A stretch of DNA of 64,000 nucleotides from Platerodrilus igneus (lineage: Eukaryota > Arthropoda > Insecta > Coleoptera > Lycidae), in assembly GCA_036346225.1 (NCBI GenBank), contig JARFIW010001458.1, forward strand, positions 1,860,001 to 1,924,000, given 5' to 3'. Below, piece by piece: positions 57,564 through 64,000 of the stretch. Below the pieces are notes generated by a model. It made no database searches. It was not told where the DNA came from and was given only the letters and a program-made list of their open reading frames with translations. Each line of letters begins with the position of its first letter. Positions within the stretch are counted from its first letter, which is position 1. The translations under genes were made by a program, and so were the position numbers.

Positions 57564-57890
57564 TGATACTGCAGGTGCAGGTCACAGACGGGTAAGAAAC
57601 CACAATTATTAGAAATTAAGATTGTTACATTGTATAATGAATGGAATAAAGAAATAAGCAGACATGAGCTCTGTAAGTTCCCACAAACATGCGAGAGGCA
57701 GGGACAACATAAATACCCCGGTATCCCCAGATTAGTCAGTCAGTCTTGAGTATTTCAACTTTTACATTGTTGTTTGCTTAGGCTACTAGCCCTCATTTAA
57801 ATTCAATTATTATTGTTTCGACTTAGTATAATTTTGTCAAGTTTGTCAAAATTCCAATTGTAATTTCTGTTTAATAAATAAATTGTAACA
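57564..57890 (+). repeat. LTR-like block with promoter (matches 36565-36905 reversed)
   Basis: TATA-like CATAAATAC at 57709-57716 precedes TCAGTCAGTC (57734-57744) by about 25 bases. Then come TTTGCTTAGGCTACT and TTTGTCAAAATTCCA. The end is AATAAATAAATTGTAACA at 57873-57890, combining a polyadenylation-type signal with a CA terminus. No matching second LTR is nearby, so it may be a solo LTR or fragment. Confidence 0.6.
57709..57744 (+). promoter_or_regulatory. TATA-like box and TCAGT initiator
   Basis: CATAAATACC followed 25 bases later by TCAGTCAGTC, the arthropod initiator consensus. The same pair is conserved in the minus-strand relative at 36715-36755. Confidence 0.5.
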
Positions 57891-58059
57891 AGAAGTTGTA
57901 ACGTGCATTTTTGTAATTTAACATTTTACGCTATCCTCAATTCATAAATACATTTCTACAAATTACTATTTTTATATTTGATATTTATTAACTCCTTAGG
58001 CGAGTGCATCGTATTATAATGAGTAGATTGCATCGTTCTTGTTTTGCCGTAGATATAAA

Positions 58060-59764
58060 TTTTGTTCCTTATGTGGATATACAAGTCTAGATAAGAGACG
58101 ATAAGCGGTTGTAACAACGAGTTGATATAAACAGAGGAGGAGTCGTGGTTCGTTCTTGGTTCCTATATATTAAGTACGTAAAAATACTGTTTCTTTTACT
58201 TTGACAATAGTGAGAATTAATGCGGGATTAATTTTCGTATTGTTCCTGAACAAGAGCGGCACGATTTTAATTGTTTTCTTGTGAAGTAAAAGTTGTATAT
58301 TAACTGTATAAAGTGTAGTTCTAATTCCTTTTGAAGGAAGTATGCTTGATAGGCGAACCTGTTTACTCGACCTGCACGTGCGTTTTACGGAACATTTGAC
58401 GGACGGTTTTATGGCTTACGCGGGCTTACTAATTGTTTTTAGTTGTTTTTCTTGTGAGACAAATGCTTTAAGGAACATTTGACGGACTTATTTTAGTGAT
58501 ACGCGTACTTTACTAATTTGTGGTTTTAGTTGTTTGTCTTGTGAAATAATAGTAGTAGAACTTGCTAAACTGACCAATTCTTTCTTTAGGATTAATGTGT
58601 GTGCGATCTAGTCTAGTGTCCCTTGGTTTTATCAGATTAATGCCTACTTTAGATTATTTAAATACAGTGGATACTGTAGTTGCTGCATTTTTCTAACACC
58701 CAACGAATCTAAAATAGATCGTTGTTTGCGCAAATTTCGTTATTCAAGAACATTAGATGTTTCTTTGTTACCATAGGTAGCAAATAAAACACCTCGCGTT
58801 ATTGTTAGTTTAATGCATTACATCGTGCCTTGAAATTCCGTGATTCTAAATTTTTATTACCATTTTTTTTTCGATTTGTGTTACAAAAGATTTCGAAATT
58901 ATTGTCTCAGGAAATAGAGTTAACAAAAATTTATCAATGTTACATAGTTCCATCAGCATGATAATGTCTGCTGCTAACACCAGTAAAATACGTAGGTGTG
59001 ATTAGAGTAAAGTGTAAGAAATTCCATCAACACCCTCACAGTCCAGGGTGAAGTGCTTCGTTAGCGTAGGACATCGTAAATCTCACACTTCCGTTGCAAG
59101 GAAGCGTTGCTGAAGGACTTTTGTAAGTTGAACTATTTCCTACTTGTTATTACTTTAAATATCTATCCGTTGCTTTACCCTATCTTTGTCGTTCTGATAC
59201 CTTTTACAAAAGACTTGCATGATATTTTAAAACATAAGAAAAAGAAAAAAAAAGAAAAAAAAAATCAATACTACTGAATTACTCATATCTATTGTGTCTT
59301 ACCTATTTATCTTTTGTTAACATTTTGTCTGATTTATGTTTAATTGGTGTGTGAGGAAACGTTTCTGCTACTCCCCAATATTACCTCACTTTGTAATAAA
59401 AATTTTTATAATGCTTTTATCGTGATTATATTATATAGTTTATCTAAACAGTTTTATTTACATTCTACAAAGTACTGAATAACTTAGACTTTTCATTGCT
59501 GCTATGCTTTTTCTTTTTTTTAGGTTTGCTTGACTATTTTTCTTGCAGGTATTATCACTAACTCCGTACAGCCGCGTACATTGTATGTTGGTCTGCTTTC
59601 TACAACCCCCCCTAATCTCCGATTGAGCCCGGTCATTTCTTTGATTTTCTTTGTGTTGCGCACGGCTACGAGCCAACGTAGCATAACTTTGGCGCCCGAA
59701 CAGGGACTGCCACGAATTACGTAATGTAACATTTTTGGCGCCCAACGTGGCTGCCACGAAAAAA
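58060..59764 (+). repeat. LTR-like arm of a large inverted repeat (right arm)
   Basis: Plus-strand counterpart of 50328-51960, with shared landmarks throughout: GTTCCTTATGT, TTTGAAGGAAGTATGCTT, CGACCTGCACGTGCGTTTTA, CATCAGCATGATAATGTCTG, GTTGAACTATTTCCTACTTG and TTAATTGGTGTGTGAGGAAA-type sequence. It ends with two primer binding sites. The peptide ESKIDRCLRKFRYS..LDVSLLP with its stop near 58774 parallels the left arm, though upstream the frame is broken here. Confidence 0.8.
59690..59750 (+). other. Two tandem primer binding sites, tRNA-Lys types
   Basis: TGGCGCCCGAACAGGGAC at 59690-59707 is a full 18-base match to the classical retroviral tRNA-Lys primer site. TGGCGCCCAACGTGG at 59736-59750 is the gypsy-type variant. 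Both are followed by CTGCCACGAA. The left arm has only the second form. Confidence 0.75.
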
Positions 59765-59769
59765 AAACG

Positions 59770-60853
59770 TAGCAAAGTTTTGGAAAAAGAGTTTTTAAAA
59801 AGGCTGCTTCCAAGGACCGAAACAAAACTCGCGTCGTAATACGTTATTTTGCACTCTCTTTAAGCATTTTTCGTTGTGCCGTATGTTGTTTGCTGCGGTC
59901 ATTATGCGTACAACTAACTCTTCCACATTATCTACAAGAGTTTTGTATACCTCGTCAATAAGGTAGACTGGGAAGATAAAGTCTAACATGTTAAAATTTG
60001 AACTTCTGGAAAACCAGCGGACAGCACCGCTTCTGCCCATCAAGCGATGGCGAAACCGTTCATTTAAAAAAATGCGAACAGGTCAACTGGCATGCGGCGG
60101 GGCGCCGTCATGCATGAACCATATAATTTTACATAGCTTTAGAGGTAGATCACCCAATTCCTGGTCAAGTACGACACCTAAGAAACTTAAGTACACTTCA
60201 CCTGTAAGACGTTGAGTTGAATCAAAATAAACGGTACATTAAGCGTGTTTCCCTGAATTCCGGTCCACACGTTTACGGAAAAACGTTGTTGAAACCGGCC
60301 GTCTTGTATAACATGGGGATTCTCATAACTCCATACATGCATGTTATGATAATTCTGCACTTCATCCGGAGTAAAACAATATTCGTCGTAAACAACGTCT
60401 TAGCACCAAAACCGAAATGAGTAATTTCCTGGTGCCTGAACCATGCCCAAAATTCAAGTTTTGTTTCAAAATCATTGTTTATAAGACATAACACTCTTTT
60501 CTCACGATACTAGAGCAAAAGGTTATCGCGTAAAATCCTATCCACTGAGGGATAAGAAATATTATCAATTCGGCTTATCTCACGTGTACTGTTACAGGAA
60601 TCATTGTCTACAAGCTGTAGAATTTGTTCTTCTGTTTCTTGAACATGATAACATCGTTCTCTTCCTCGCAACATGATGACCTCACAGTTCCCGTATACCT
60701 TATACAGAAGTTAATTAATCAGAAAATGCCGATGAAAGCAATGTAGCTTTTTTAATGCAGGCAAACGCCAGAACCGGTCTCTAAATTTTAATAACGAATA
60801 ACTCATCGCTTGTTGAAGAGCTCACTCTTTATTTCAATTACACCCTGTATATA
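59770..60853 (-). mobile_element. Truncated IS630/Tc1-like DNA transposon
   Basis: The right end, read on minus, is TACAGGGTGTAATTGAAATA at 60849 downward, a common terminal sequence of insect Tc1-like elements. The gene lies inside on the minus strand. The left end runs into the LTR-like arm near 59770 without a matching TACAGGGTG terminus, so it was cut there. A (GT)n microsatellite abuts the right end. Confidence 0.65.
59795..60690 (-). pseudogene. IS630/Tc1-like DDE transposase (B), frameshifted
   Basis: Minus strand, N to C: LVDNDSCNSTREISRI and a paired-like helix near 60600; FWAWFRHQE near 60440; ENPHVIQDGRFQQRFSVNVW near 60300 (usually NPHxxxxxxFQxxFSVNVWCGI); FMHDGAPPHAS near 60120 with the second catalytic Asp; FLNERFRHRLMGRSGAVRW, where the expected WPPRSPDLxxLDFFLWG block appears as RWFSRSSNFNMLDFIFPVY; then LVDNVEELVVRIMTAANNIR and a stop near 59795. 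The domain order is complete but at least five frame changes and the damaged catalytic block make it inactive. It is the same superfamily as fragment A at 5.3-5.6 kb. Confidence 0.7.
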
Positions 60854-60854
60854 T

Positions 60855-60940
60855 ATGTGTGTGTGTGTGTGCGTGCGTGTGTGCGAGCGTGCGTGCGTGT
60901 TTATTTGCTTGCGTGCGTACGTGCGTGCGGGTGTGTGTGC

Positions 60941-60984
<44 letters not shown>

Positions 60985-61008
60985 GCGCGCGCGCACACAC
61001 ACACACAC

Positions 61009-61083
<75 letters not shown>

Positions 61084-61095
61084 ACATACACAAAC
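60855..61095. repeat. Compound microsatellite: (GT/GC)n, (TA)n, (CG)n, (CA)n
   Basis: About 240 bases. A GTGTGCGTGCG-type part is followed by a TA tract (about 60943-60983), a short CGCG stretch and a (CA)n tract of about 85 bases. All open frames over it are low-complexity. Confidence 0.97.
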
Positions 61096-62253
61096 AAACT
61101 GCTTTAAATATCCTACTGTATATTTGGGCTTTGTGACTGAACTAACGGTCATAAGAATCAACTTGATCAGCATAAAATAAAGCACTGAACATAAGGAAGA
61201 CATTCCTAGGAACATCATAATAGTTATGCCTTTATGCCTTTAACAAACGGTCTGTAACCGAATTATTGATCAAGAATATACTTAGCATTGACGGTAATTG
61301 TAGAACATTTCCAAATTTAAATGCCTAAAGAATGAGTCTGAAATACTACGGAAGCTTCGCTTTCCTAACAAAATTGCTATGTAAATCGCTTACATTAAAT
61401 TGTATTGGGGATGTATTGAGTTTCTTCGTCCCATTCTTTGACTTAAATTTCTTACTCGGTAGGGTGTTGAAACAAACTTTTTTTAATGAAATAACAGTGA
61501 ATAAAATGCCACAGGGTATGATTAAAGATTGAGCTACATTAAATTTTGGTGATTGAGAATGTAAACTATGAAAATGGTTGTATTCGTTTTTGTTAGTCGA
61601 CAAGAATAAGTTCATTAGGGAAAGTACTGATAAATTTCTAGGACATTTTTTCTACACAAAATTATAGCACCTATTTTCAACTGTAATATAATCAAAAGTA
61701 TTTCAAGACGTTTGTATAAATTCATGTATTACTAAACATGCTACAGCTTCGAAATTAGAGTATTCTTTAACGCAGAACTAAATTTAATTATAGTGCTCCA
61801 AGCAGCTGAAAGCTAATTTTAATAAAAGTCCTGGAGTTTCCTCATATAATGACGTTTAAATAATATTTTAGCATAGCTTAAAATAATCGATGATTTTGGA
61901 ATGCGAGGAACATTTATTGCGGTAACAGTTTATTTATACTCGAATTTCTATTTAAAAATGCTCAGATGACAGATAAAGCATTAACTGAAAAAAAAATTCG
62001 GGAAAGAGAAAGACGGTGCTCGAACCTTCTGAAACGTTAGGGCAAGGGGTGAGACTATATAACCTTATGGTAAAAATATAATTAATCTACAGACAAAGTC
62101 ATTACAATTAATGCTTCTAATATATACATATAAAGATACCTTTCCCAAACAAAAAAATTCTCATATAAACAATTGTTTACAAAAATTAAATATAAAAACA
62201 GTATACATCATAATCAAACATATTTTTTACTCCATTTGATAATATAATTATTA

Positions 62254-62256
<3 letters not shown>
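61096..62256. other. AT-rich stretch, no gene seen
   Basis: Only chance frames (61332-61532 plus, 61346-61615 minus) with no domain. Confidence 0.5.

Positions 62257-62258
<2 letters not shown>

Positions 62259-62302
<44 letters not shown>
62259..62302. repeat. (TA)n microsatellite
   Basis: Pure TA tract of about 44 bases. Confidence 0.95.
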
Positions 62303-62303
<1 letters not shown>

Positions 62304-63943
62304 ATGTGGTTTTAATGAAAAGTAATTTTTTCAGCAACAGTTAGAAAATCGCATTCCTAATAACACTTCCAATATTTAAAACAAATCTATTAGTTTATAT
62401 AGCTCAAAGTCACAAACTGCATGAATAATATTAATCCATAACAGCATAGATAATTCGAATTACAGTACTAAGAATGAATTCAGTGGGTTAAGAAAATTAT
62501 TTTAGGGCATTAGAACGCTATCAAACATAAAATCCATTAATCTGTAAACGTTATAATATTTTAAACATTTGTTATTTCAAGGATTCAATGTGTTCATGGT
62601 CGTCGCTAGAAATATAATTTCAAATAACAAGCAACACAAATAAAACATTTAATGTGTCCAAAATAGTGTCGTTGAAAATACTATGTAGCCAACATGTGGA
62701 GTTAAAAAATTTTTTTCAGCAAAAGTCCAAGGGTTCTGATATTTTGCAAAGCAAATGTGTCTAAATTAGTTATTATTTTGTTATTCTGATATGAGGTTAA
62801 TAAAGGGGAAAACAATAGAAAATCATATGCAAACTAGTCGTTAAAGGTGTATCAATATTCTGTATTTGTTGAGAAATTCTAAACTACACAAATGTTGGAG
62901 AAGGTTTCAATGCAACTAATTAAACCACTACGAAACAATACAAAATCGTATTTATACGAGACCAAATCTAGAAAGGATTTTGCTCTGTGATTTGTATGCA
63001 GTTATTATAGTTAAATATGTAAAAATAGTCCCAATTGCGTAGGTTTGATTATGGATTTTTCCTAGAAAAAATTGAAGTTGAAAAATAACAACTAATTCAT
63101 ATTAGAGAATTTTGAAAATGCAGGAGTGTCTGAAAAGTTTCGTTAATAACTTCATCTTTATGGAATTTAGGTCAACACCTGACATGAAAATATAAAAAAA
63201 TTTGATAAAGAAAAAATAGCATATTTTTTTCTGATTCTTAAGATATACAGTTATAATCGGAAAGAATTCGTAGATTGCTTTAGAAATAGTTATATTAAAT
63301 ACTTTGGACTGAAGAAGGAGTTATAATCCCTGATATGATGTGAAGATGTTCCAACAATATAAAATAAGAAAATTTCAAGAACATCTGTCTCTGCTCTATT
63401 CAAGATTAGTTTGGCTAATCTGGATTTGCAATACAAAAGAAACATAACTTTTCAAGAGCAATTATCCCATGCGAACATGTGTGTATAGTTTGGGGATGTA
63501 AATTTACAAATAAGAGAAGCCTTTCGATAACGAGGTTTGGAGTTTAAAAAAAGAGGATACCTTAAATGATTTGTTCTTAAATTTAATATTGTAGGATATT
63601 TATTAGCAGTTTGCAGTGTTAACTTTTGATTTCTAAATTTGATTTATTTGGTCAGGTAGGTAATAAAAATAATTAATGTGTATAGGTATATTTGTTGTGT
63701 TGTAGATATAATAACAGGTATTTATGAAATTTGGATTTGAGATTTGATAATTTTTTTGTTTTTAATCGTGGAAGTAACCTACACATCATGTGCACTCACA
63801 CTGATTGAGATAGTTTTATTGAGGTAATATGTTCTTAGTTATGTGGATGACAGAAAATTAGTTTTTCTGTGACAGATATTTTATGTTCTTCATTCAATAG
63901 GTAACCCTTGCATCAGTTATGCAAATAGCCAATATATTACAAG

Positions 63944-63945
<2 letters not shown>
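62303..63945. other. AT-rich stretch, no gene seen
   Basis: About 1.6 kb without a recognisable feature. Confidence 0.5.

Positions 63946-63946
<1 letters not shown>

Positions 63947-63985
<39 letters not shown>
63947..63985. repeat. (TA)n microsatellite at window end
   Basis: Pure AT dinucleotide tract followed by CACGTGTATATG. Confidence 0.95.
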
Positions 63986-63988
<3 letters not shown>

Positions 63989-64000
63989 GTGTATATGAAT

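Noticed and set aside
59690..59707. Primer site identical to that used by lentiviruses
   Set aside because: The site reflects the shared host tRNA-Lys primer; the surrounding LTR-like sequence gives no sign of a vertebrate retrovirus.
60803..61218. Many overlapping open frames of 82-108 codons on both strands
   Set aside because: They translate only CA, GT and TA repeats (TH, CV, IY runs); microsatellite artefacts.
1..64000. CRISPR arrays, bacterial operons, ribosome binding sites, rRNA genes
   Set aside because: None seen; composition and all recognisable genes are eukaryotic transposon-derived.

Overview
The window is AT-rich eukaryotic DNA dominated by transposable elements, almost certainly from an insect. 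The evidence is the element mix: a mariner with a D(34)D catalytic triad, two pogo-like DDE elements, insect-type RTE and CR1-like non-LTR retrotransposons, Ty3/gypsy-like gag and protease with tRNA-Lys-type primer sites, TCAGT-type initiators in LTRs, and long (TA)n and (CA)n microsatellites. No complete host gene could be recognised. Nearly all coding sequence is broken transposon sequence, so this is an intergenic or intronic repeat landscape. The species cannot be named from what is visible.

Layout. 0.7-9.3 kb: three pieces of one RTE-like retrotransposon family, a fragment of a protein-primed type DNA polymerase B (Polinton/adintovirus-like), and a DDE transposase scrap. 10.93-15.44 kb: a pogo-like element with TA-flanked inverted termini, a transposase ending in a PHD-like zinc region, many internal copies of its terminal motif, and a CR1-like LINE nested inside. 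16.83-25.60 kb: a 1.3-kb mariner split by a 7.48-kb LTR-flanked element at a 4-bp target duplication. The LTRs are almost identical, but the 6-kb interior has no visible gag-pol. It holds instead a broken ZAD/C2H2-like zinc-finger frame, a diverged duplicated module and a tRNA-like SINE head. 25.6-36 kb: mostly featureless apart from two unrecognised open frames, a hairpin cluster and microsatellites.

36.0-38.8 kb: an LTR-like sequence, in inverse orientation to one at 56.2-56.8 kb, interrupted by a 2.1-kb insertion. 38.96-39.94 kb: a nearly perfect 1-kb palindrome, next to a broken mariner scrap. 42.67-45.18 kb: a second pogo-like element. 50.33-59.76 kb: a large inverted arrangement with two LTR-like arms of about 1.6-1.7 kb facing outward, each ending in a tRNA-Lys-type primer binding site. 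They enclose a minus-strand gag-protease remnant with its own triplicated primer site. 59.77-60.85 kb: a truncated IS630/Tc1-like transposon abutting the right arm. The window ends in microsatellites.

The elements do not work together as a pathway; they record successive insertion. The clearest order is mariner first, then the LTR element inside it. Likewise pogo-like element first, then CR1-like inside it. Several frame breaks and all LTR-LTR differences noticed fall in homopolymer runs, so some apparent decay may be sequencing or assembly error.
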